From WHSW01 sp963777775 (GTDB lineage Bacteria; Actinomycetota; Thermoleophilia; Solirubrobacterales; 70-9), in contig CAVZRL010000005.1 in the NCBI GenBank assembly GCA_963777775.1, forward strand, positions 62,001 through 126,000: a stretch of 64,000 bases of DNA, written 5' to 3'. The stretch's first letter is position 1; every line of letters begins with the position of its first letter. The position numbers were made by a program, and so were the translations under genes. Below the pieces are notes generated by a model. That model had not been told where the DNA came from, did not search any database, and saw only the letters and a program-made list of their open reading frames with translations. This document shows positions 50,443 through 58,598 of the stretch, in pieces.

Positions 50443-50655
50443 TCAGCCCTCGGGCGAGTCCGGCTCGCTGAGCACCCGATCGATCGCGTTTCCGGCGCGG
50501 CCGACCAGCTCGGCCGCCTCACGCGCCAGCTCCGCCGCCTGCTCGTCGGCGAGCCCCGGGTCGCCGAGCCGTTCGGCCAGCTCCCGCAGCCGCTCTGCGT
50601 CGGCCCGGATCGCCGCCACCGGATCGTCGGCGCCCGCCTCGCCGGGGCCGCTCAC
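50443..50655 (-). CDS. 70-residue helical protein in the xseB position
   Basis: MSGPGEAGADDPVAAIRADA, ERLRELAERLGDPGLADEQA, AELAREAAELVGRAGNAIDR, VLSEPDSPEG. A single helical hairpin; it occupies the slot where exonuclease VII small subunit is often found, but the XseB motif (F-E-x2-L-x2-L-E-x-I-V) is absent, and xseA is not in the window. GTG overlaps the nusB TGA and its stop touches the ispA start, so it is firmly part of the operon. Confidence 0.65.
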   Translation of the reverse strand: MSGPGEAGADDPVAAIRADAERLRELAERLGDPGLADEQAAELAREAAELVGRAGNAIDRVLSEPDSPEG

Positions 50656-51044
50656 GACGGCGCCTCCTCGACCTCGCGGGCGGCCGAGCCGAGGATCCCG
50701 TTGACGAACCCGGGCGCGTCGGCGCCGCAGAACTCCTTCGCCAGCTTCACCGCCTCGTCGATCGCGACCTCGGTCGGGACGTCGGATCGGTAGCGCATCT
50801 CGTACAACGCGACCCGCATGATGCAGCGCTCGAGGCTGGCGATCCGGTCCAGCTCCCAGCCGCGGGAAAGCCGCCCGATCTCCTCGTCGAGCGCCGCGAT
50901 CTCGGCGTCGGTCCCTTCGGCGAGCTCACGGGTGAACGGCTTCGCCTCCTCGAGCAACTCCGCCAGCGGGCGCCCAGTCACCTCGCGCTGGTAGAGCGCG
51001 AATACGGCCTCACGGCGCTGATCGGAGCGGCGCATCCCGGGCAC
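50652..51044 (-). CDS. nusB: transcription antitermination factor NusB
   Basis: 130 residues. Binds boxA RNA with NusE (S10) in rRNA antitermination. RRSDQRREAVFALYQREVTG, YEMRYRSDVPTEVAIDEAVK, LAKEFCGADAPGFVNGILGS are family landmarks. GTG 51044 or ATG 51035; the latter gives the usual length. Downstream of efp, the order seen in many bacteria. Confidence 0.93.
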   Translation of the reverse strand: MPGMRRSDQRREAVFALYQREVTGRPLAELLEEAKPFTRELAEGTDAEIAALDEEIGRLSRGWELDRIASLERCIMRVALYEMRYRSDVPTEVAIDEAVKLAKEFCGADAPGFVNGILGSAAREVEEAPS

Positions 51045-51127
51045 GTTACCCGGGCTCCTCGGCGCGCCCGCTCCCGCCGAGCGTCGACTGGCTCTGGTTT
51101 GGACCTGCGCGGCCGTCCGGGGCCGGC

Positions 51128-51688
51128 CTATGCCCGCGAGACGTACTCCCCGCTGCGGGTGTCGACACGGACGCGGTCGCCCTCGTTGACGAACAGCGGC
51201 ACCTGTACGACGACCCCGGACTCGAGCGTCGCCGGCTTGTAACCGCCGCCGGAGGCGGTGTCGCCCTTCAGGCCCGGGTCGGTCTGGGCCACGGTCATGT
51301 CGATCGCGCTCGGCACCTGCACGCCGGCGGGTCGCTCGTCGACGAGCAGCAGCTCGACCGTGTCGTTGGGCAGCACCCAGCGCATCTCCTCGCCGAGCGT
51401 CTCGCCGGCGATCTCGGTCTGCTCGTAGCTCTCGGTGTCCATCAACACCGCGGCGTCGCCGGAGTCGTAGAGGTACTGCATGCGCTTGGTCTCGGTCCGC
51501 ACGGGACGAAACTTCTCCCCCGCCTTGAAGGTCTTGTCGATCACGGCGCCATCCTCGACCCGGCGCAGCTTCGTGCGCACGAACGCGCCGCCCTTGCCCG
51601 GCTTGACGTGCTGGAACCCGACGATCCGGAAGATCGTCCCGTCGACCTCGATATGGGTCCCGTTCTTGAACTGGTTGGTGGAAATCAC
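51128..51688 (-). CDS. efp: translation elongation factor P
   Basis: 186 residues. Relieves ribosome stalling at polyproline. KOW-like domain 1 with FQHVKPGKGGAFVRTKLRRV, the conserved loop Lys at residue 32 in place; OB domains 2 and 3 ending DTRSGEYVSRA. GTG start with TACCCT 8 nt upstream (51697-51702), leaderless. First gene of the efp-nusB-ispA-dxs block. Confidence 0.95.
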   Translation of the reverse strand: MISTNQFKNGTHIEVDGTIFRIVGFQHVKPGKGGAFVRTKLRRVEDGAVIDKTFKAGEKFRPVRTETKRMQYLYDSGDAAVLMDTESYEQTEIAGETLGEEMRWVLPNDTVELLLVDERPAGVQVPSAIDMTVAQTDPGLKGDTASGGGYKPATLESGVVVQVPLFVNEGDRVRVDTRSGEYVSRA

Positions 51689-51713
51689 GGCGGCGGAGGG
51701 TAGCGGCGCCCGC

Positions 51714-52127
51714 TCACGGGCTCGTCGCCTCGGGTGGCCGCAGGCCGGCGGCCTTCTTTGCCCGGCCGGGCGATGGGTAGCCGGTCGCCGAGGCGATCAT
51801 CGCGTCGCTGATCGCGACCACGGCCCCCCACGTGAAGTCGACCTCGATGCCGGTGAGCCGGAAGCGTCCGGTGAAGCGCTGCACAGTGACCACCCGATCG
51901 TCGTCGGCCTCGATCACCTCCAGCAGGGCCCAGTCGAGGTTCTCGAAGGCGTCGCCGATGTCCTCCCACCAGCGCTTGACCCCCTGATGCCCGACGTAGG
52001 GGCCGGTGATCGGGAAGTCGGACCAGTTCCGAATCTCGATGCCCGGGTGGCATAGGTCGAGACCGAGGTCCGCACGCTCGAATCCCGCGAACCAGCGACG
52101 GACGAGCTCGACGTTCTCGGCCGACAT
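51714..52127 (-). CDS. SnoaL-like protein, degenerate array-type ends
   Basis: 137 residues. Head MSAENVELVRRWFAGFERAD, near-array type; C-terminus PSPGRAKKAAGLRPPEATSP keeps AAGL but no LSE stop. CATACT is 7 nt before the ATG (52135-52140), a leaderless layout like the array leaders. It is a solitary member of the family with eroded ends. Confidence 0.8.
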   Translation of the reverse strand: MSAENVELVRRWFAGFERADLGLDLCHPGIEIRNWSDFPITGPYVGHQGVKRWWEDIGDAFENLDWALLEVIEADDDRVVTVQRFTGRFRLTGIEVDFTWGAVVAISDAMIASATGYPSPGRAKKAAGLRPPEATSP

Positions 52128-52152
52128 GCGGCCAAGTATGAACCCGCCGCGA

Positions 52153-53541
52153 TCAGGGCCGGACCACGGTCAGGGTCCGCGACGAGGTGAAGAACTCGCG
52201 CGCGGCGCGGCCCTGTTCGCGCGGTCCGACGCCGGAGAGGCCCTCGCCTCCGAACGGCACGTAGTAGTCGACCCCGGGCGTGGGAGCGTTGACGCGCTGC
52301 AACCCGCAGTCGAGCCGCGCGGCGAGCTCGGCCGCGCGATCGACGTCGCGCCCGTGCACGGCGCCCACAAGCCCGAACCGGGTCGAGTTGGCGACCGCCA
52401 GCGCCGCCTCGTCGTCGCCGACCCGGATCAGTGTCAGCAGCGGACCGAAGGTCTCCTCCTGGTTGACCTCGTCGTCGGGATCGTCGAGGGCCAGGACGGT
52501 CGGTGAGACGAAGTGCCCGGGACCGTCCGGGGCAGCACCCGTCCCCAGCACCCGGCCGCCGCGGGCGAGCGCGCCCTCGACCCGCGCCTCGAACGCCTTC
52601 ACCGCCGCGGCTTCGATCAGCGGGCCGACGACAGTGCTCTCCTGCGCCGGATCGCCGACCGCCAGCGCCTCGACCCGGGTCGCAAGCTCGGCGGCGAGCT
52701 CGTCGGCCACCGCACCGACCGCGATCGCCCGCCGCGTCGCCGAGCACTTCTGGCCCGAGTACGACATCGCGCCGGCGACGATCTTCGTCGCGGCGTCGGC
52801 AGGATCGGCGTCGGCGAGCACGATCGCCGGGTTCTGGCCACCCATCTCCGCCTGGGCGGGAGCCCCGCGCGCGGCCAAGCGAGCGGCGACCCCGAGCCCG
52901 ACCTCGGTCGAGCCGGTGAACGTCGCGCCCGCGATCCGCCTGTCGTCGAGCAGCGCGCCCGCTCGCGAGCCGGAGAGGAAGCCGATGGTGAGCACGCCGG
53001 GCGGCAGCGACTCGGCGGCGGCCGCCGCGATCAGCTCACCCATCCCGATCGCCGGCCCGGCCGGCTTGGCGATCACCGAGTTGCCATAGGCGAGCGCCGG
53101 AGCCGCCTTCCAGATCGGGATCGCGAGCGGGAAGTTCCACGGGTTGATCGCCAGCACGACGCCGAGCGGCCGGCGCCTGACGATCACGCTCGTCCGCGGT
53201 GCCGAGCCGGGGAACAGCTCGCCCTCGGGGTCGAGCGCCACCTGCGCGTAGAAGCGAAGGATCGCGACCGCCCGCCCGACCTCGGCCCGCGCTTCGGTGA
53301 CCGGCTTGCCGACCTCTCGAACCATCTGCTCGGTCAGCGGCTCTTCGCGCGCCGCAATCGCGTCCGCGAAGGCCCCGAGCGCAGCGCTGCGGCCCGGAGC
53401 GTCGGCGGCCCACTCGTGTTGCGCTCCGACCGCCGCGGCGAGCGCCGCCTCGAGCTCGTCCTCGGAGAGCTCCTCGACCTCGGCGACTACGGTGCCGGGA
53501 TCGGACGGGTCGTAGCTGCGCAGCGTCATCGGCTCATCCAA
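52153..53541 (-). CDS. NAD(P)-dependent aldehyde dehydrogenase
   Basis: 462 residues. Oxidises an aldehyde, perhaps succinate semialdehyde or a related compound. VVLAINPWNFPLAIPIWKAA, FTGSTEVGLGVAARLAARGA, catalytic Glu in QAEMGGQNPAIVLADAD and catalytic Cys in YSGQKCSATRRAIAVG. Close to the substrate-binding protein gene, 1 base before its stop, so they may be co-expressed. Confidence 0.9.
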   Translation of the reverse strand: MDEPMTLRSYDPSDPGTVVAEVEELSEDELEAALAAAVGAQHEWAADAPGRSAALGAFADAIAAREEPLTEQMVREVGKPVTEARAEVGRAVAILRFYAQVALDPEGELFPGSAPRTSVIVRRRPLGVVLAINPWNFPLAIPIWKAAPALAYGNSVIAKPAGPAIGMGELIAAAAAESLPPGVLTIGFLSGSRAGALLDDRRIAGATFTGSTEVGLGVAARLAARGAPAQAEMGGQNPAIVLADADPADAATKIVAGAMSYSGQKCSATRRAIAVGAVADELAAELATRVEALAVGDPAQESTVVGPLIEAAAVKAFEARVEGALARGGRVLGTGAAPDGPGHFVSPTVLALDDPDDEVNQEETFGPLLTLIRVGDDEAALAVANSTRFGLVGAVHGRDVDRAAELAARLDCGLQRVNAPTPGVDYYVPFGGEGLSGVGPREQGRAAREFFTSSRTLTVVRP

Positions 53542-54582
53542 TCACCCCGCCGGTCGACGCCGGTCGACGCGCTCGACGAACCGGTTGGTCGCGTAGCGAT
53601 CCGGCTCGATCGACTCAGCCAGCAGCCCCCTGTCGACCAGGAACGTCGAGAGGTCCTCGACCTCGGCCGGGTCGAACTCGCCGAAACGCTCGGCGCCGGC
53701 CACGAACAGCGGCAGGTAGGCGTCCAGCGAGGTTTCGGCGAACTCCCTCGAGATGCCCGGGTTCTCGGCCAGCAGCGCGTCGAGCCCGCTCTGCGGGTCG
53801 GCGACCACGTCCTCATAGCCCCTCACCGTGGCGCTGACGAAGCCCTGAATCAGCGCCGGGTCGGCCTCGATCAGCTCGGTGGTCGAGAACACCACCAGGC
53901 CGGGATAGCGGGGGCCGCCGTAGCGATCGAGCGCGAACGACGTGGTCGGGAACCCGTCGACCTCGATCTGCGCAGCGTCGGACGGGATGAAGCCGGTCAT
54001 CGCGTCGATCTTGCCGCTTTCGAGCAACTGAATGCCCTTGAACCCGATCGTCACCCGCTCGACCCCGGTCGGGTCGGCCCCGGCCTCGGAGACGAGCGTG
54101 TCGAGCACCACCTCGTCGGAGGGAACGCCGGTGATCCCAACCGTCGCGCCCTCCAGGTCGGCCGGCGATCGAAAGCCCGACTCGCGAAGCGCGATCAGGC
54201 CGCCCAGCGGCCGCTGGGTCAGCGCCAGCACCCCCTTTGCCGCCAGGCCGGCGTCGATCTGCACCGCGACGTCGATCCCGTCGGCGATTCCGAACGCCGC
54301 CTTGCCGGCGCCGATCAGCTTCAGGGTGTCCGCGGTCGAGGTCGGCTCGACGATCTCGAGGTCGATCCCCTGCTCGGCGTAGTAGCCGCGGGCGACGGCT
54401 TCGAAGATCCCGGCGTGAACCGGGCCCGGGACGAAGTCGAGCACCAGGGTCGCCTGCCGAGTTCCCGGATCGTCGCCCGAGCCGGACGAATCCCCGCATC
54501 CGGCGAGGCCGAGCGACCCCGCGAGCAGCGCGACAGCGACCATGAGCACTGGTCGAATCCGCAGCGTCGGCAGTGCCCGCAT
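53542..54582 (-). CDS. ABC-transporter substrate-binding lipoprotein (NMT1/THI5-like)
   Basis: 346 residues. Signal with lipobox LLAGSLGLAGCGD; mature part ATLVLDFVPGPVHAGIFEAV, ARGYYAEQGIDLEIVEPTST and GVERVTIGFKGIQLLESGKI match the NMT1/THI5 family that binds pyrimidine precursors or aromatic/sulfonate compounds. ATG 54582 is chosen for the signal peptide. No permease or ATPase gene is next to it, so the transporter partner must be elsewhere. Divergent from 54620. Confidence 0.85.
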   Translation of the reverse strand: MRALPTLRIRPVLMVAVALLAGSLGLAGCGDSSGSGDDPGTRQATLVLDFVPGPVHAGIFEAVARGYYAEQGIDLEIVEPTSTADTLKLIGAGKAAFGIADGIDVAVQIDAGLAAKGVLALTQRPLGGLIALRESGFRSPADLEGATVGITGVPSDEVVLDTLVSEAGADPTGVERVTIGFKGIQLLESGKIDAMTGFIPSDAAQIEVDGFPTTSFALDRYGGPRYPGLVVFSTTELIEADPALIQGFVSATVRGYEDVVADPQSGLDALLAENPGISREFAETSLDAYLPLFVAGAERFGEFDPAEVEDLSTFLVDRGLLAESIEPDRYATNRFVERVDRRRPAG

Positions 54583-54619
54583 CGACCGCGGATGTTTCCA
54601 TGCGCGATGATCCGCGACC

Positions 54620-55264
54620 ATGCGGGTCGCGATCGCGGGCGGACACGGCAAGATCGGCAGCAGGCTGATCCGGCTGCTCGCGGCGCGGGGGGACGAGGCG
54701 GTTTCGCTCGACCGCAACCCCACTTACGGTGAGGAGATCCGCGCCGCCGGCGGCGAGCCGGTCGTCTGCGACCTCGAGTCGGCCGATCCCGGCGAGGTCG
54801 CGCCCGCGCTCGATCAGGTCGACGCGGTCGTGTTCAGCGCCGGGGCAGGGCCCGGGAGCGGACCGGATCGCAAGTGGACGATGGACCACGGGGGCGCCGT
54901 GAAGCTGATCGAGGCCGCCCGGGCCGCGGGCGTGTCGCGTTACGTGATGGTGAGCTCGATCGGGGCCGACCCGGATGCCCCGGGCGAGGACACCTTCGCC
55001 GTCTATCTGCGGGCCAAGGGACGCGCGGACGCCGACCTGCGCGCGAGCGGGCTCGAGTTCACGATCGTCCGGCCGGTGAGGCTCACTGACGACCCCGGCA
55101 CCGGGATGGTCGCCGCCGGCGTGTCGGTCGGCCGCGGCGAGATCAGCCGCGACGACGTGGCCGCCGCCCTGCTCGCCGTACTCGACACGCCGTCGACGAT
55201 CGGCAAGTCCTTCGAGCTGACCTCGGGCGAGACGCCGATCGCGGACGCGATCGCGGCGCTCTAG
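54620..55264 (+). CDS. NAD(P)H-binding atypical SDR
   Basis: 214 residues. RVAIAGGHGKIGSRLIRLLA (GxxGxxG Rossmann start), AVVFSAGAGPGS, VSRYVMVSSIGAD and EFTIVRPVRLTDDPGTGMVA: an NmrA/YwnB-like short Rossmann protein. The SSI-x-x-Y catalytic dyad is absent, so a flavin reductase, redox-sensor or epimerase-like role is open. GATGAT lies 8 nt before the ATG. Confidence 0.82.
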   Translation: MRVAIAGGHGKIGSRLIRLLAARGDEAVSLDRNPTYGEEIRAAGGEPVVCDLESADPGEVAPALDQVDAVVFSAGAGPGSGPDRKWTMDHGGAVKLIEAARAAGVSRYVMVSSIGADPDAPGEDTFAVYLRAKGRADADLRASGLEFTIVRPVRLTDDPGTGMVAAGVSVGRGEISRDDVAAALLAVLDTPSTIGKSFELTSGETPIADAIAAL

Positions 55265-55290
55265 CGACCGCCCGGATAGCCTGCGCGCTG

Positions 55291-56346
55291 ATGACCGAGG
55301 TCCCCGACCTGCTCGACGCGCTGCTTCGCGCCCCCGCCCCGTCCGGCTATGAGGGGCCGGCGAGCGCCGTCTGGCGTGAGGCGGCGTCGTTCGCAGCCCT
55401 ACGCAGCGACGGGATCGGCTCGTCAGTGGCGACGATCGGCGAGGACGAGGACCAGCCGCTGCTCGCTGTCGTCGGCCACATCGACGAGATCGGCCTCGTC
55501 GTCACCCATGTCGACGAGAAGGGCTTCGTCTACTTCGCCCCTGTCGGCGGCTGGGACCCCCAGATTCTGGTCGGCCAGCGGGTCCGCGTCGAGGCGCGCG
55601 ACGGCTCGGTGCCGGGGGTCGTCGGGCGCAAGGCGATCCACCTGCTCAAGCCCGACCAGCGAAAGCAGGCGGTCGAGCTCGACGGGCTTCACATCGACAT
55701 CGGCGCCGGCGATCAGAAGCGCGGCATGGAGCTGGTCAGGATCGGCGACCCGATCGTCGTCGCCGCCGAGCCGGTGCTGGTCGACGGGGGACGGCTGGTC
55801 TCGAAGTCGATGGACAACCGGCTCGGGGCCTACGTCGCGCTTGAGTCCCTACGCCGCTGCGACGAGCGGGGCGAGATCACCGCGCGGATGGCTGCGATCG
55901 CCTCGGTCCAGGAGGAGATCGGGCTCAACGGCGCCGGGACGAGCGCCTTCGCGGTCGCCCCCGACCTCGCGATCGCAATCGACGTCACCCACGCCACCGA
56001 TGCCCCCGGAATGGACGAGAAGGAGACCGGCAGCCACCCGCTCGGCTCCGGGCCGGTAATCGGCCGCGGATCGACCCTCTCCCCGCACGTCTTCGAGCTG
56101 CTCTGCGAGGCGGCCGAGAGACTCGACATCGCCTACACGATCGAGGCCTCCGGGCGGCGTACGGGCACCGACGCGGACGCGATCCAGATCTCCAAGGCCG
56201 GGATCCCGACCGGGCTGGTCAGCATCCCGCTGCGCTACATGCACTCACCGGTCGAGATGGTCGACCTCGGCGACCTCGAGGCGGTGGTCGAGCTGATCGC
56301 CGGGTTCGCCGAGTCGTTGACCGGCGAGCTCGACCTCTCGCGCTAG
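55291..56346 (+). CDS. M42-family metallopeptidase
   Basis: 351 residues. Zinc/cobalt aminopeptidase of the FrvX/tetrahedral type. Ligands: VGHIDEIGLVVTHV, SMDNRLGAYVALESL, SVQEEIGLNGAGTSAF (catalytic EE), AIDVTHATDAPGMDEKETGS and the last His in LRYMHSPVEMVDLGDL. Full length. TAGCCT lies 8 nt before the ATG (55277-55282), leaderless. Confidence 0.9.
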   Translation: MTEVPDLLDALLRAPAPSGYEGPASAVWREAASFAALRSDGIGSSVATIGEDEDQPLLAVVGHIDEIGLVVTHVDEKGFVYFAPVGGWDPQILVGQRVRVEARDGSVPGVVGRKAIHLLKPDQRKQAVELDGLHIDIGAGDQKRGMELVRIGDPIVVAAEPVLVDGGRLVSKSMDNRLGAYVALESLRRCDERGEITARMAAIASVQEEIGLNGAGTSAFAVAPDLAIAIDVTHATDAPGMDEKETGSHPLGSGPVIGRGSTLSPHVFELLCEAAERLDIAYTIEASGRRTGTDADAIQISKAGIPTGLVSIPLRYMHSPVEMVDLGDLEAVVELIAGFAESLTGELDLSR

Positions 56347-56353
56347 TCCGAGC

Positions 56354-56986
56354 TCAGAGCTTGTCAGCGTGCAGCGTGTAGGTCGCGACCAGCTCACCCT
56401 GGTCGAGCACGTGGCCCTCGATCGCGGCGCGGACGTCGTCGAGCCGGAAGTCACCCGAGAGCCCGAGGCTCGGGACGTCGAGCGCGTAGACGGTGAAGTA
56501 GTAGTGGTGCAAGCGCTCGTCGTTCCAGGGCGGGAACGGTCCGTCGTAACCGCCGTAGGTGCCGCCCATCTCAGGGTCCCCGGCGAAGGTCTCGGTGTAG
56601 GAGCTCGAACCGGTAACGCCATGGGGGGTCTCGCCGGTCGGCTTGCCGCCGGCGACGATCCCCTCCGACCCGGCGCCCTCGGGCAGCTCGGTGACGTCGG
56701 CGGGGACATCGACCAGTAGCCAGTGCGTGAAGTCGGCCCGCGGCGCGTGCTCGGCCACCGTGCGCCCTTCCTGGTTGGCGTCGCCGAAGTCCGCCGGCAC
56801 GTCGGGGTCGACGCACACCACCGCGAACGACTGCGTTCCCTCCGGCGCTCCGGACCAGCGCAGGTGCGGGCTGCGGTTGCCGCCCTCGGCCGCCGCCTTG
56901 CCGGAGCCGTCCGGGACGCCAAACGCGTGCTCGTCGGGAACCCGGTCGCCGTGCGTGATGCTGTCCGACTCGACCGTCAACGCCAT
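56354..56986 (-). CDS. YbhB/YbcL (PEBP) family protein
   Basis: 210 residues. Raf-kinase-inhibitor-like fold: AVVCVDPDVPADFGDANQEG, HWLLVDVPADVTELPEG, YGGYDGPFPPWNDERLHHYY, FTVYALDVPSL. Ligand pocket residues D-x-D-x-P and the H-Y-Y strand are in place. Bacterial members have no settled function. Cytosolic (no signal). Confidence 0.88.
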   Translation of the reverse strand: MALTVESDSITHGDRVPDEHAFGVPDGSGKAAAEGGNRSPHLRWSGAPEGTQSFAVVCVDPDVPADFGDANQEGRTVAEHAPRADFTHWLLVDVPADVTELPEGAGSEGIVAGGKPTGETPHGVTGSSSYTETFAGDPEMGGTYGGYDGPFPPWNDERLHHYYFTVYALDVPSLGLSGDFRLDDVRAAIEGHVLDQGELVATYTLHADKL

Positions 56987-57033
56987 CTCTCCTCCTCGTT
57001 CGCGGGGCGGGAGCCCGAGTCTAGGACGACCCG

Positions 57034-58149
57034 TCAGTCCACGACGCGCAACTCCTTCGGCAGCGAGCTCAGGTTGCGATGGCCGTCGTCGGTGATCACG
57101 ACCAGATCCTCGATCCGGACCCCGAACCGCTCCGGCAGGTAGACGCCGGGCTCGACCGAGACCACGTCGCCGGATTCGAGCACGTCCTCGGAGCGCTGGC
57201 CGAGGCGCGGCGGCTCGTGGACCTCGAGCCCTACCCCGTGCCCGAGTCCGTGTCCGAACGCCTCGTCGTAGCCGGCCTCGCGGATGATCGCGCGGGCGGC
57301 CTCATCGGCGTCCCGGCCGCCGACCCCGGCCCCGACGGCTTCCAGCCCCGCAGCCTGGGCGCGGCGAACCAGCTCATAGACGTCGCGCGCCTGGTCGTCC
57401 GGCTCGCCGGCCGCGAATGTCCGCGTGCAGTCCGAGCAGTAGCCGCCGAGCCTCGCCCCCATGTCCCAGACGACGAGCTCGCCGGCGCGGATCTCGCGCT
57501 CCGAAGCCTCGGCGTGCGGCAGGGCGCCGTTGGCCCCGCCGGCGACGATCGTCGGGAAGGCCGGCTCGCCGCCGAGCTCGCGGATCCGCGCCTCGGCCGC
57601 CTGGGCGACCTGGCGCTCGCTGCGCCCGATCAGGCCCGCCTCGAGCACGGCTCGGTAAGCGTCGTCGGCGAGCTGCGCAGCGGCAGCGATCGCCTCCTGC
57701 TCGCTCGCGTCCTTGCGCCGGCGCAGACCTGCCACCAGGCCCGAGGTCGCCACCAGCTCGGCCGATCCGTCGCCGTCTGCAATCGCGGCCTCGAGCTTGC
57801 GCAGGTTGGCGACGCTGGTAGCTGCGTCGTCGAACCCGACCCGACCCGCGAGCCGCGGAGCAAGCTCGCTCAGCAGCCGGCCCTTGACGGTGACCCGCTC
57901 GAAGGCCTCCCCCACCTCGCTCTCGGCGCGCTCGGTGTAGCGGAAGTCGGTCAGGAAGAGCCGCGTCTCCGCGCCGACGATGGCGATCGCGCTGGTCCCG
58001 GTGAAGCCGGTCAGCCAGCGGATGTCGGCGCTCGCGTCGGGCCCGGAATCGCCGGGCCGCACGAGGTCGCCGACGATCAGCTGATCAAGCCCCGCCTCAC
58101 CGACCGCCTCGACCAGCCGCTCGGCTCGCCCGGCCGAAACCGGGCTCAC
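57034..58149 (-). CDS. pepQ: M24 aminopeptidase P/Xaa-Pro dipeptidase
   Basis: 371 residues. Cleaves at X-Pro bonds. N-terminal creatinase-like domain (IRWLTGFTGTSAIAIVGAET); catalytic pita-bread domain with metal ligands in VVWDMGARLGGYCSDCTRTF, GHGLGHGVGLEVHEPPRL, SVEPGVYLPERFGVRIEDLV. GTG overlaps the aroQ TGA (GTGA). In actinobacteria this gene commonly sits between aroQ and efp. Confidence 0.9.
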   Translation of the reverse strand: MSPVSAGRAERLVEAVGEAGLDQLIVGDLVRPGDSGPDASADIRWLTGFTGTSAIAIVGAETRLFLTDFRYTERAESEVGEAFERVTVKGRLLSELAPRLAGRVGFDDAATSVANLRKLEAAIADGDGSAELVATSGLVAGLRRRKDASEQEAIAAAAQLADDAYRAVLEAGLIGRSERQVAQAAEARIRELGGEPAFPTIVAGGANGALPHAEASEREIRAGELVVWDMGARLGGYCSDCTRTFAAGEPDDQARDVYELVRRAQAAGLEAVGAGVGGRDADEAARAIIREAGYDEAFGHGLGHGVGLEVHEPPRLGQRSEDVLESGDVVSVEPGVYLPERFGVRIEDLVVITDDGHRNLSSLPKELRVVD

Positions 58150-58598
58150 ACCCCGAGCTCCCGGCTCAGCAGCTCGAGCGCCTCGCGGTAGCCGTCGGGG
58201 CCCTGGCCGGAGATCGCCGCGATCACAAGGCCCTCGAGAACCGAGTGGCGGCGCCATTGCTCGCGGTCCGAGAGGTCGGAGAGGTGCACCTCGACGGCCG
58301 GCAGCGCCGCGATCTCGAGCGCGTCGCGGATCGCGTAGCTGTAGTGGGTCCAGGCGCCGGGGTTGAGGATCACCGCGTCGGCCGCGTCGGGCACCCGGTG
58401 CAGGCGCTCGACGAAATCGCCCTCGTGGTTGGTCTGAAAGAACGCCAGCTCGAGGTCGAGCTCCCGCCCGAAGCGCTTCACCCGCGTCTCCAGCTCGACC
58501 AGGGTGAGATCGCCGTAGTGCTCGGAGGGCCGTCGGCCCAGCAGGTCGAGGTTGGTCCCGTGCAGCACTTCGACCCTGTTGTGGGCGGTCGGGCTCAC
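58146..58598 (-). CDS. aroQ: type II 3-dehydroquinate dehydratase
   Basis: 150 residues. Third step of the shikimate pathway. VEVLHGTNLDLLGRRPSEHY (catalytic region; the usual Tyr of LG-x-R-x-P-x-x-Y-G present), FFQTNHEGDFVERLHR, LNPGAWTHYSYAIRDAL, EVHLSDLSDREQWRRHSVL. GTG start overlapping the aroKB stop by 4 bases. Confidence 0.93.
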   Translation of the reverse strand: MSPTAHNRVEVLHGTNLDLLGRRPSEHYGDLTLVELETRVKRFGRELDLELAFFQTNHEGDFVERLHRVPDAADAVILNPGAWTHYSYAIRDALEIAALPAVEVHLSDLSDREQWRRHSVLEGLVIAAISGQGPDGYREALELLSRELGV

